A stretch of 47,243 nt of DNA from Opitutaceae bacterium (GTDB taxonomy: Bacteria > Verrucomicrobiota > Verrucomicrobiia > Opitutales > Opitutaceae): positions 1-47,243 of the forward strand of contig JAUSID010000053.1 in the NCBI GenBank assembly GCA_030648295.1. Reading direction: 5' to 3'. The position numbers and the translations under genes were made by a program. The number at the start of each line of letters is the position of its first letter. Positions within the stretch are counted from its first letter, which is position 1. Below are positions 22,829-30,359 of the stretch, one piece after another. The notes under the pieces are model-generated. The model saw only the letters and a list, made by a program, of their open reading frames with translations, was not told where the DNA came from and made no database searches.

Positions 22829-23818
22829 ATGGCTGATTATTCTTCCCGTCGCAATTTCCTGAAAACCGCGGCGTTGTTCCCGGTCGTCGCCACGGCCGGT
22901 GCGAGCCGCGCGAGTGCCGCGATCGCACCGCCGAAGCGTGTCGGCGGGCCCAGCCTGAGGATTTCGCTCAACGCGTATTCCTTCGCGAAATTGCTGAACG
23001 ATCGGCTCCAGGAGCGCGGCCCGGGCATGAGCCTGCTCGAACTCGCCGAATTCTGCGCGCGGCAGGGCTTCGACGGGATCGACATCACGGCGTATTATTT
23101 CCCCGGCTACCGTGAGCGCCAGCCGCCGCCCGACGCGTTCGTCTTCGAGGTGAAGAAGCGGTGCTTCGAACTCGGCCTCGGGATCAGCGGCACCGGCACA
23201 GGCAACAATTTCACCACCGCCGACAAGGTCGCCCGCGCCCGGGACGTCGAGTGGGTGAAACGCGGCGTGGAGCTGGCGGCGAAGCTGGGCGCGCCGGTCC
23301 TGCGCGTTTTCGCCGACACCCAGATGCGCGCGCAGACGTGGGAGACCGTTTCGAACGGCGCGAGCCGCGCCGACGTGGAGAAATGGATCGCCGACGACAT
23401 CCGGGCCTGCGCCGACTACGCCGCGAAGTTCGGCGTGATCATCGGCGTCCAGAATCACGGCGACTTCATCAAGACCGCCGCCGACTTGATCAGCCTGTTG
23501 CAGCGGATCGATTCACCGTGGTGCGGCGCAATCGTCGACACCGGATACTTCAAGGTGGCCGATCCCTATGCCGAGATCGCCCAGGCCGCGCCGTATGCCG
23601 TGAACTGGCAGATCAAGCAGAGCCCCCTCGGCGTGGAAAAGGAGGCCGAGGTGCCGACGGATTTGAAGCGGCTGCTGCGAATTGTCCGTCGGTCGGGCTA
23701 TCGTGGCTACCTGCCGATCGAGACACTTTCGCCCCGGGGCGGCGGTGACTACGACCCGCACACGGTCGTGCCGAAATTCCTGGCCGAGGTCCGCCGCGCA
23801 CTGGCGGACACTGCCTGA
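22829..23818 (+). CDS. TAT-exported sugar isomerase/epimerase-like TIM barrel
   Basis: 329 residues from ATG 22829 (MADYSSRRNFLKTAALFPVV). SRRNFLK is a twin-arginine motif followed by a hydrophobic stretch and an Ala-rich cleavage region, so the protein is folded before export. The mature part is a xylose-isomerase-like barrel: ISLNAYSF, FDGIDITAYYFPGY, APVLRVFADTQMRAQTW, GVQNHGDF, GAIVDTGYFKVADP and GYLPIETLSPRGGGDYDPH. Exported members next to DUF1080 proteins have been linked to cleavage of 3-keto-glycosides. Its stop overlaps the ATG at 23818 of the following frame (TGATG), so the pair is an operon. Substrate unknown. Confidence 0.75.
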   Translation: MADYSSRRNFLKTAALFPVVATAGASRASAAIAPPKRVGGPSLRISLNAYSFAKLLNDRLQERGPGMSLLELAEFCARQGFDGIDITAYYFPGYRERQPPPDAFVFEVKKRCFELGLGISGTGTGNNFTTADKVARARDVEWVKRGVELAAKLGAPVLRVFADTQMRAQTWETVSNGASRADVEKWIADDIRACADYAAKFGVIIGVQNHGDFIKTAADLISLLQRIDSPWCGAIVDTGYFKVADPYAEIAQAAPYAVNWQIKQSPLGVEKEAEVPTDLKRLLRIVRRSGYRGYLPIETLSPRGGGDYDPHTVVPKFLAEVRRALADTA

Positions 23819-23857
23819 TGAACGTTATCCTCCGCGGCAAACCAATGGGAGATTCGG

Positions 23858-23940
23858 TCATTCTGAGCGCCAGCGAAGAATTCAGCCCGATGCACGCACC
23901 CGGTCGCGCCGCTGGATCCTTCGCTTCGCTCAGGATGACA
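23858..23940. repeat. Palindromic element, family J (TCATTCTGAGCG...GATGACA)
   Basis: TCATTCTGAGCGCCAGCGAA at 23858 is inverse to TTCGCTTCGCTCAGGATGAC ending at 23939. The interior is GC-rich. The right end overlaps the preferred start codon (23935-23937) of the DUF1080 gene. A further copy is at 27771-27866 and a half copy at 27946-27972. Confidence 0.8.
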
Positions 23941-24888
23941 CGCATCGCTGTTGCGTTCTTCATTCCCGGCGTGGCCACGCTCTTTGCGGCGGAAACGGCA
24001 AGCTTCGTGCCGGCGCAGCCAAATCCGGCGATCGGCGACTGGCAGGGCGGCGGCTTCGTGGCCCAGGTTTTCACCGTCGACGGCCGATGGCAGGCGAACC
24101 TGCTGCACGCGTTCGATGAGCCGGACGCAAAACCGATCGCGGTGCTGAACGGCACGGCATTGGCGGATGAGGTCGCCCTCAGCGGCGGCGGCTGGAACGG
24201 CACGATTCGCGACGGCCGGTTCACGGCGCGGCAGGGGAGTAACCCGATTGTGTTCCGGCACCTCACGCGACCGTTGCCGACGCTGGGCGCGAAGCCGCCT
24301 CCGGGCGCAGTCGTGCTGTTCGATGGCCGCAACCTCGACGCGTGGGCGGCCAAGAGCGGCAAGGACTGGCTGAAGGAAGCCGGGCCCGCGCCTTGGAAGA
24401 TTGTCGACGGCGCGGCCGAGATTGTTCCGGCCACCGAATCGCTGATCTCGCATCGGCAATTCGGCGACGCGCACGTCCACCTCGAGTTTCGCACGCTCGG
24501 AGCGCCGACCAACAGCGGCGTGTACCTGCAAACCCGTTACGAGGTGAACATCAACGAAACCTACGGCCGGTTCGATGCGAACCCCTGCGGCGGACTGGAC
24601 AACTGTTCCGACGTGAAGCCGCGCGTGCGCGCTTCGCGCCCGCCCCTCGAGTGGCAGACGCTCGACATCGATTTCGTCGCCCCGCGCTTCGATGCGACCG
24701 GTCGGAAGTCCGCCCCTGCCCGCGCCACGGTGCGACTGAACGGCGTCACATTGTACGACCGGCAGGAACTCAATCCGCCCAAGGGCGCCGCCGGCCGGCT
24801 GGGCGAAGCGCCGAGGGGACCACTCATGCTTCAGGAGCACGGCCAGCCGGTGCAGTTCCGCAACATCTGGGTCGCTGAAGCCAAGTAG
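23935..24888 (+). CDS. Secreted DUF1080 protein (3-keto-disaccharide hydrolase family)
   Basis: 317 residues if started at 23935 (MTRIAVAFFIPGVATLFAAE, a clean signal peptide). An earlier ATG at 23818 overlaps the upstream stop and would add 39 residues encoded by a palindromic repeat. PNPAIGDWQGGGFVAQVFTV opens a small N-terminal beta domain. LFDGRNLDAWAAK near 128-140 starts the DUF1080 (PF06439) concanavalin-like domain, followed by SHRQFGDAHVHLEFRT, TNSGVYLQTRYEV and the closing LQEHGQPVQFRNIWV. Family members are described as 3-keto-glycoside hydrolases or carbohydrate-binding proteins. Together with the preceding TIM barrel it fits extracytoplasmic breakdown of oxidised glycosides. Confidence 0.78.
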   Translation: MTRIAVAFFIPGVATLFAAETASFVPAQPNPAIGDWQGGGFVAQVFTVDGRWQANLLHAFDEPDAKPIAVLNGTALADEVALSGGGWNGTIRDGRFTARQGSNPIVFRHLTRPLPTLGAKPPPGAVVLFDGRNLDAWAAKSGKDWLKEAGPAPWKIVDGAAEIVPATESLISHRQFGDAHVHLEFRTLGAPTNSGVYLQTRYEVNINETYGRFDANPCGGLDNCSDVKPRVRASRPPLEWQTLDIDFVAPRFDATGRKSAPARATVRLNGVTLYDRQELNPPKGAAGRLGEAPRGPLMLQEHGQPVQFRNIWVAEAK

Positions 24889-24992
24889 GATGCCTGATCG
24901 TCCCCGCTCGGCGTGGCAGTGGTCGTTTGATCTTGGAAGTATTCAGTCCGGGTGGAGCGTCCCGCCCATGGAAAACATTTCGAAACCCCCTT

Positions 24993-25015
24993 CACGGCCG
25001 GGACGGCCGTGCCAC
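24993..25015. repeat. REP-like hairpin CACGGCCGGGACGGCCGTG
   Basis: A compact hairpin ending GCCAC, inverse to the copy at 45398-45420 and related to the cluster at 9657-9820. It lies in the 575-base gap 24889-25463, which holds three palindromic elements and a 38-codon open frame. Confidence 0.65.
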
Positions 25016-25033
25016 ACTCGAAAAGTCTGCGAC

Positions 25034-25125
25034 TAGCCGGGAAATTTCACCCTCTGCTCCGCTGCGAACGCACAGTGTGTTCGCTGGTGCCGTGCGCCGG
25101 CGCGCGCTCCACGATTTCCCGGCTA
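25034..25125. repeat. Palindromic element with TAGCCGGGAAAT ends
   Basis: TAGCCGGGAAAT at 25034-25045 and ATTTCCCGGCTA at 25114-25125 are perfect inverse copies 68 bases apart. The interior includes a CCGGCGCGCGC stretch. A short hairpin CCCGCCGAAGGCGGG follows at about 25135-25149. Confidence 0.7.
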
Positions 25126-25191
25126 AGGGCAAAACCCGCCGAAGGCGGGTAAACCGCCGCGGCTTGTGCGCCTCCGGCGCATTTTGCATTT

Positions 25192-25284
25192 AGCCCGCAT
25201 GAACGCGGGGCGCTCGCCGGAACATTGGGATGTTGGCGGTCAGACACGGGTGAAGACCATTTCAAGGGTGAAAAATGCGGGCTA
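25192..25284. repeat. Palindromic element, family K (TAGCCCGCAT ends)
   Basis: TAGCCCGCAT at 25192-25201 and ATGCGGGCTA at 25275-25284 bound a 93-base segment. The right end TGAAAAATGCGGGCTAG (25268-25284) recurs in inverse at about 47019-47036. A looser version (GTGAGAAATCCGCGGGCT) is at 22753-22771. Confidence 0.6.
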
Positions 25285-25332
25285 GGCGCTGCGGATTGTC
25301 CCAAAATTTCGCCGCGCTGCTATTTCTCGGAC

Positions 25333-25449
25333 ATGTCCTACTTCAGCCGGATACCACCCCTCGCGATGGCCATTGCGCTGATTCCCGCCGCCGCATTTGC
25401 CGCCGCGGCGCCGGGCCCCAAGGCAGGGATCTTTGCGAAATACGACTGA
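25333..25449 (+). CDS. 38-residue signal-peptide-like open frame, possibly a truncated gene
   Basis: ATG 25333 opens MSYFSRIPPLAMAIALIPAA, a convincing signal peptide, and continues AFAAAAPGPKAGIFAKYD before TGA 25447-25449. It ends 14 bases before the TonB receptor start. AGIFAKYD resembles the first residues of secreted EF-hand proteins (FAKYDxNxDGxL), so this may be the remaining head of a broken gene, or a short leader peptide translated ahead of the receptor. Both are guesses. The upstream 70 bases share a segment with the region before 22829. Confidence 0.3.
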   Translation: MSYFSRIPPLAMAIALIPAAAFAAAAPGPKAGIFAKYD

Positions 25450-25463
25450 CCATTCCAATCACC

Positions 25464-27683
25464 ATGACCAACCGCCTGCGCAGGGTCCTGTTCACTGTCG
25501 CGACCACCAGCGTCGCTTTCGTGGCTTCCGCTTTCGGCCAGCGTTCGACAACGGTCCCGCCCCGCACCGACGAGACCGTGAATCTATCCGAGTTCGTCGT
25601 GTCGGAAAAATCACTCGATGGCTACGTCGCGTCCGAGAGCGTCACCGGCACGCGCGTCGCGACGCTGATCAAGGATCTGCCGTTCGCGGTCAGCGTGATC
25701 ACGAGCGAATTCATGAACGATTTCGATCTGTTCGATCTCGGCGCCGATCTCACTTACACCGCCGCGCTCGACGCGGTGGACACGCAGGGCAACTCGACGC
25801 TGCGCGGCTATGGCGGCACGTTCACGTTGCGCAACGGCTTCTACCGGCTCGGGCTGAACGATCGAATCAACACCGATCGGATCGAGATCATCAAGGGGCC
25901 CAATGCCGCGATCTACGGCGCCACCTCGCCGGCCGGCCTGATCAATTACGTTTCCAAGCGGCCGAAGGACACGCCGTACCAGATGCTCCGGCTGACGGCG
26001 GGCAGCAACGATTTCATGCGCGGGGAGATGAACGTGAACACCCCGCTGGGCTCGGTCGGCGGCGTGAAATTCTCCCAGCTGTTCAGCGCACAGGCGGAGA
26101 ACAGCGACTCGGAAACCGCTTTCGCCAAGACCAAGAAGCGCTTCATCGGCGAATCCATTCTCGCGCAGTTCCAGGGCGGCGCGACGCTGCTCGCCGAGTT
26201 CGAGTGGTCCAACCGCGAGTCGGTGACCGACACGGCGACCGTGCCGTACGAATACAATCTCGCCACCCGCACCTATTCGTCGGTCCTGCGGCCCGACCTC
26301 GGCCATTTCAGCCAGGGCGGCCCCGACTCCGAGCAGGATCGGGAGTCGACGTCCGCCTACCTCACGTTTGAAAAACGATTCAGCCGGATGTGGTCGATGC
26401 GCGCCGGCGGCTTTTTCTACAAGCGGCAGGCTTTCAACTTCAACACGGGTAGCAGCGATCAATTCGATCCGGTGCAACGCCGCTTTGGCCGCGGCAACAC
26501 GCTGCGGGATCCGTTGAACGAGAACGGCGGCGCCGCGCAGGTCGACGTGCTGGCGGACTATCCGCTCGCGAACGGCAAGCTCCGGAACAAGACGCTGCTG
26601 ACTTTCGACTACTCGCAGAACTGGCGCTATCGCCAGCAGCGGCAGGTGAACACGCGCGTGTATTCGATCAACGCCGTGTTCCTCGACAACCCCGACTACA
26701 CGCTCCCGCCGCACAGCGCGTTCGCCATCATCACGCGCAACGACAAGACACGCTGGAACACCAACGGCATCTTCCTGCGGCAGCAGGTCACGGCGCTCGA
26801 CGGCCGTTTGATCGCCTTCGCCGGCGTGCGGCGCGACAGCGTGACGTACAACTTCACCTTCGGCGATCAGTTCAATCCGGGCGGGGGGAATCCCGGCAGC
26901 CTGCGCACGGCGGGGCTGGTCTCGCGTTACACGGACACCGCGCTGTCGCCGAGCGTGGGGCTGAATTACAAGCTCACGCCGCACCTCGCGTTCTACTCCA
27001 GCCGCAGCGAATCGTTCACGCCGGCCGGCCAGAGTGCGCGCCTCGGCGAGCCGCACCTCGAGAACGAGACTTCGGAAGGATGGGATTATGGTTTCAAGGG
27101 CTCCTTCCTCGAGGACCGGCTGCTTTTCACCGTCGGGGGATTCTACATCGATCGCTTCGGCGTGAAGACGACGCGTCGTGATCCGGTGACGGGCGTCAAC
27201 GAAGTCGTGGCCGCCGGCACGCAGCGCTCGAAAGGGTTCGAGTTCGAAGGCTCGTGGCGGGCAACCGACGCGCTGACCCTCCAGGCCACCTTCAGCTCGG
27301 TCAACGCGCGGATCCTCTACAACGGCAACGCGACGACCGATGTCGGCCGGCGGCCCGCGGGCGTCGCCGACGATCAGGCGAGCTTCGTCCTGCGTTATGC
27401 TTTCCGCGGCAGCGGGCTCGATGGCCTTTCCTTCAACGCGGGTGCGAGTTTCAGCGGTGGTGGCTACCCCGACAGCACGCAGACAGACGCGCGGCGGAAC
27501 GTCCGCACCGGCTCATACACGATCGTGAATGCCGGGGTGACGTATGCGTGGCGGGCGGCGGGGCGGACGCGCCACTCGGTGCGGCTGAGCGCGAAAAACC
27601 TGCTGGATCGCGAGTATCTCACGCCACGGGCATCGCTCGGGGCGAGCCGCGGGGTTTACTTGGCGTATACCCTTAATCACTGA
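25464..27683 (+). CDS. TonB-dependent outer membrane receptor (siderophore-type)
   Basis: 739 residues from ATG 25464. Signal peptide about 1-25 (ASAFGQ). A short N-terminal stretch VNLSEFVVSEKSLDGYVASE precedes the plug, a segment that I associate with Opitutaceae receptors. Plug marks are VATLIKDLPFAVSVITSEFM, TLRGYGGTFTLRNGFYR and RIEIIKGPNAAIYGATSPAG near 135-155. The barrel follows to the end, with the conserved KNLLDREYLTPRAS and a final GVYLAYTLNH. The plug pattern fits the FhuA/FoxA (siderophore) branch, but Opitutaceae use this branch broadly, perhaps for sugars. An ECF sigma factor lies downstream. No Shine-Dalgarno; the start context is ATCACCATG. Confidence 0.88.
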   Translation: MTNRLRRVLFTVATTSVAFVASAFGQRSTTVPPRTDETVNLSEFVVSEKSLDGYVASESVTGTRVATLIKDLPFAVSVITSEFMNDFDLFDLGADLTYTAALDAVDTQGNSTLRGYGGTFTLRNGFYRLGLNDRINTDRIEIIKGPNAAIYGATSPAGLINYVSKRPKDTPYQMLRLTAGSNDFMRGEMNVNTPLGSVGGVKFSQLFSAQAENSDSETAFAKTKKRFIGESILAQFQGGATLLAEFEWSNRESVTDTATVPYEYNLATRTYSSVLRPDLGHFSQGGPDSEQDRESTSAYLTFEKRFSRMWSMRAGGFFYKRQAFNFNTGSSDQFDPVQRRFGRGNTLRDPLNENGGAAQVDVLADYPLANGKLRNKTLLTFDYSQNWRYRQQRQVNTRVYSINAVFLDNPDYTLPPHSAFAIITRNDKTRWNTNGIFLRQQVTALDGRLIAFAGVRRDSVTYNFTFGDQFNPGGGNPGSLRTAGLVSRYTDTALSPSVGLNYKLTPHLAFYSSRSESFTPAGQSARLGEPHLENETSEGWDYGFKGSFLEDRLLFTVGGFYIDRFGVKTTRRDPVTGVNEVVAAGTQRSKGFEFEGSWRATDALTLQATFSSVNARILYNGNATTDVGRRPAGVADDQASFVLRYAFRGSGLDGLSFNAGASFSGGGYPDSTQTDARRNVRTGSYTIVNAGVTYAWRAAGRTRHSVRLSAKNLLDREYLTPRASLGASRGVYLAYTLNH

Positions 27684-27770
27684 GGGCCGTCATGAGAATT
27701 GGGTTGTCATATTGGGACGCACAGTAATTCGCTGCGCGGATTCTGGGACACACGGATGAACTTTCCCTTT

Positions 27771-27866
27771 TGTCATGCTGAGCGCAGCGAAGCATCCAAT
27801 GGCGCGAGCGGTTGCGGGCATGGTGCTGGATTCTTCCCCTTCGCTCCACTCAGGGTCAGAATGACA
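27771..27866. repeat. Palindromic element, family J, plus half copy at 27946-27972
   Basis: TGTCATGCTGAGCGCAGCGA at 27771 is inverse to CTCCACTCAGGGTCAGAATG at 27844-27863 followed by ACA. A half element, GGATTCTTCGCTCCGCTCAG, stands at 27946. It lies in the 325-base gap between the receptor and the sigma factor. The only other content seen is AT-richer sequence near 27900-27945. No terminator with a T-run is visible. Confidence 0.75.
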
Positions 27867-28008
27867 AACAATGACGTTCATCAGCAGCCCAGCGACGAAT
27901 CCAGCAGGGTATTGGTAACCTGAAACCGTTATCGTAACTCCAAATGGATTCTTCGCTCCGCTCAGAAAGACAGGTGGAAAATCCCAGGGTCGTTCCGATG
28001 CCATCCCC

Positions 28009-28551
28009 ATGAGCTCCTCCCACGAGACCGACAGCCGCAAGCGGCTCATGGCGCTGATGACCCGCCATCAGCGGCAGATCTTCGCGTACATCTACACGCT
28101 CGTGCCGGATCGGCATGACGCGGAGGATTTGCTCCAGGAGACGAGCGTCGTCATCTGCGAGAAATTCGACGAGTTCACGCCCGGCACCGATTTCGTGGCG
28201 TGGGCCTGCCAGATTGCGTGGTGGCGGATTCGATACGCCCGGCAGAAATTCGCGCGCGCCAAGGTGGTGTTCGACGATGACGTGCTCGCGGCCGTCGCGC
28301 ATACCGCGGCGACGATGCGGGAGGAACTCGACGAACGGCATGAGGCGCTCGCGTCCTGTCTGCAAAAGCTGGCGCCTCGCGATCGTGAGCTCGTGCTGAC
28401 CCGCTACGAGCCGGGCAGCGGTGTGGCCGAGGCGGCGCGCCGCAGCGGCCGATCGATGGACGCCGCGTACAAGGCGCTCAACCGGCTGAGGAAACTGCTC
28501 CACGACTGCGTCACCCACGAACTGGCGCATTCCGGGGGAGGGGTCGCATGA
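28009..28551 (+). CDS. ECF-type RNA polymerase sigma factor (Verrucomicrobial/Planctomycetal type)
   Basis: 180 residues. Region 2 is RHQRQIFAYIYTLVPDRHDA then EDLLQETSVVICEKF (about 20-55), with WACQIAWWRIRYARQ continuing the DNA-melting helix. Region 4 is LQKLAPRDRELVLTRYEPGS then RRSGRSMDAAYKALNRLRK, a helix-turn-helix for -35 recognition. The pattern fits the short ECF sigma group paired with FecR-like membrane proteins in Planctomycetota and Verrucomicrobiota. The downstream gene overlaps its stop (ATGA) and encodes such a partner, so control of this sigma by the partner is the natural hypothesis. Targets unknown. Confidence 0.88.
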   Translation: MSSSHETDSRKRLMALMTRHQRQIFAYIYTLVPDRHDAEDLLQETSVVICEKFDEFTPGTDFVAWACQIAWWRIRYARQKFARAKVVFDDDVLAAVAHTAATMREELDERHEALASCLQKLAPRDRELVLTRYEPGSGVAEAARRSGRSMDAAYKALNRLRKLLHDCVTHELAHSGGGVA

Positions 28552-30143
28552 CTCTCACCGATCGCGAGATTCTCGAGCTGAACGAACTCTGCGGCGCCGT
28601 GGTGGAGGGCACGCTCACGGAGCCGCAGCGGGCGCGGCTCACCGCGTGGTTGCGCGAATCGGAAGCCGCGCGTCGTTTCTATGTGCGCGCCCTGGGCCAG
28701 TCGGCGAGCCTGCTCAATTACGCGGCCGAGATGCATGCCGATGCGCCGGAGCGAGTCCGCGCACCCGTGTCAGGGCGGCGGTGGGCCGCGGTGTTGCCCG
28801 CGATGGCCGCAATGGTGTTGGGAGTTTTGCTGGTCTATCGCACCGGGCGGGAACGGAGCGACACACCGGCAACGGCAAAGCCCGCGGCCGTCGGCCGGAT
28901 CACGGCCGTGAAGAACGCAACGGCAAAGTCGGGCGCTGAGCCCGTGCGCGCCGGTGCGAATGTTTTCCAGGGACAGCGGTTCGAACTGGCGCGCGGATAC
29001 GCCGAGATCACGTTCGACTCCGGCGCGCGCGTCGTGGTCGAGGGCGCCGCCTCGCTCGAGATTAATTCCGCCTGGGACGCGACGCTGCGGCACGGTGCCG
29101 TCACGGTCACCGTGCCACCCGAGGCGCTTGGTTTTCGACTGTCGAATCCCGCGGTCGAGGTCGTCGATTTGGGCACCGAATTCAGCATGATCGCCGATGC
29201 CCGGGGCGCGGCCGACGTGCTGGTGTTGAACGGAGAGGTCGAGGCGGCGCCGCGCGGGCGTGGCGATGCCGAGGTGATTTTGCTCCGCCAACACGAGTCG
29301 CGGCGGTTCGAGCCCTCGGGCGTGTCGATTGTCGCCGACAGCGAGAAGAAATTTGCGCGTTTCGCCGCTCCGCCGGGGCTGGACCGATTCAGCCGCGCCG
29401 TGCGCTCGGCGCACTGGTCATTCGACGACGCCGGCAGCGGCGGGGCGATGGCAGGCAGCGCAGGCCTTTCGGGCCCGGCGATCCCGATGCGTATCCAGAA
29501 CGGCGAGACTTCGGCGGCCGGGCGGGCGGTGGAGGGCCGGCACGGCCGGGCGCTCCGGTTCGACGGCTCCATCCATGCCGAGGCGATTTTTCCCGGAATT
29601 GCGGAGCCGCATCACACCATTGCGTTTTGGGTGCGGGTGGCGAAGGACGCGCCATTGTCCGATGCCTACTCCATGGCGTCGTGGGTGCCGAAATCGCCGA
29701 AACTGGCGCATCGCCCGGTTGGCATTAACTGGAATCGGGATCCGGCGGAAGGCCCGGTGGGCGCGTTGCGGACGGATTTTGCGGGCGGCTGCGCCATCGG
29801 CGCGACTTCGTTGCGGGATGACAAGTGGCATCACGTCGCGGTGTGTTTTGCAGCCGGCGAAAACGACGGCCCGCCCGTGCAGGTGAAGCAATACGTCGAC
29901 GGACGGCTGGAGAGCAGCGGGATCATTCCCGGCCAGACACGGGGACCGGCGGGTGCGGAGGATCCCGCGTTCGCGGATGTCGTGTGGCTGGGCTGTCGCG
30001 TGAAAGCCAGCGGCCCGCAGCGGCAGAAGTTCCGCGGTGAAATCGACGAGTTCTTCATCGCGGATCGGATCCTGGGGCCGGAGGAAATCGTGCATTTGAT
30101 GCGCGAAAACGAACTGCCGCCATCAACGGTGGCCAGTCGGTGA
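28548..30143 (+). CDS. FecR domain / LamG domain membrane protein, probable anti-sigma partner
   Basis: 531 residues. The cytosolic N-terminus (1-78) resembles FecR-type anti-sigma helices: LNELCGAVVEGTLTEPQRAR, LTAWLRESEAARRFYVR. A membrane segment lies at about 79-97. The FecR domain (about 130-240) contains FELARGYAEITFDSGARVVV and VEVVDLGTEFSMIA. A C-terminal LamG/concanavalin-like domain (about 295-515) contains GRALRFDGS, HTIAFWVRV and DDKWHHVAVCF. The LamG part lies in the periplasm and may bind a carbohydrate and signal to the sigma factor. The start has a strong Shine-Dalgarno (GGGGGAGG), unlike most genes here, and overlaps the sigma stop by 4 bases. Confidence 0.83.
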   Translation: MTLTDREILELNELCGAVVEGTLTEPQRARLTAWLRESEAARRFYVRALGQSASLLNYAAEMHADAPERVRAPVSGRRWAAVLPAMAAMVLGVLLVYRTGRERSDTPATAKPAAVGRITAVKNATAKSGAEPVRAGANVFQGQRFELARGYAEITFDSGARVVVEGAASLEINSAWDATLRHGAVTVTVPPEALGFRLSNPAVEVVDLGTEFSMIADARGAADVLVLNGEVEAAPRGRGDAEVILLRQHESRRFEPSGVSIVADSEKKFARFAAPPGLDRFSRAVRSAHWSFDDAGSGGAMAGSAGLSGPAIPMRIQNGETSAAGRAVEGRHGRALRFDGSIHAEAIFPGIAEPHHTIAFWVRVAKDAPLSDAYSMASWVPKSPKLAHRPVGINWNRDPAEGPVGALRTDFAGGCAIGATSLRDDKWHHVAVCFAAGENDGPPVQVKQYVDGRLESSGIIPGQTRGPAGAEDPAFADVVWLGCRVKASGPQRQKFRGEIDEFFIADRILGPEEIVHLMRENELPPSTVASR

Positions 30144-30228
30144 TGCGAACGGCGAAACGCCCCTCCGCCATCGGCAAGACTCCATTCTTCACACCGCGGC
30201 CTGAGGCCGCAACCAAACCCAAGCCATC

Positions 30229-30306
30229 TTACAGGAGGTCGCAGAGAGCGCAGAGAAAATCCATGAAGTGAATTCTTCCCTCTGCTTCCTCTGCGAGCTC
30301 CTGTAA
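30229..30306. repeat. Palindromic element, family B
   Basis: TTACAGGAGGTCGCAGAGAG starts at 30229 and CTCTGCGAGCTCCTGTAA ends at 30306, followed by AATTC. The ends match the element at 3422-3507. A separate GCGGCCTGAGGCCGC hairpin is at 30196-30210, closer to the end of the FecR-LamG gene. Confidence 0.75.
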
Positions 30307-30359
30307 AATTCAGTGGTTTGAAATCGTCGCAAAGATGAACGATTCGGATCGATATTAGC

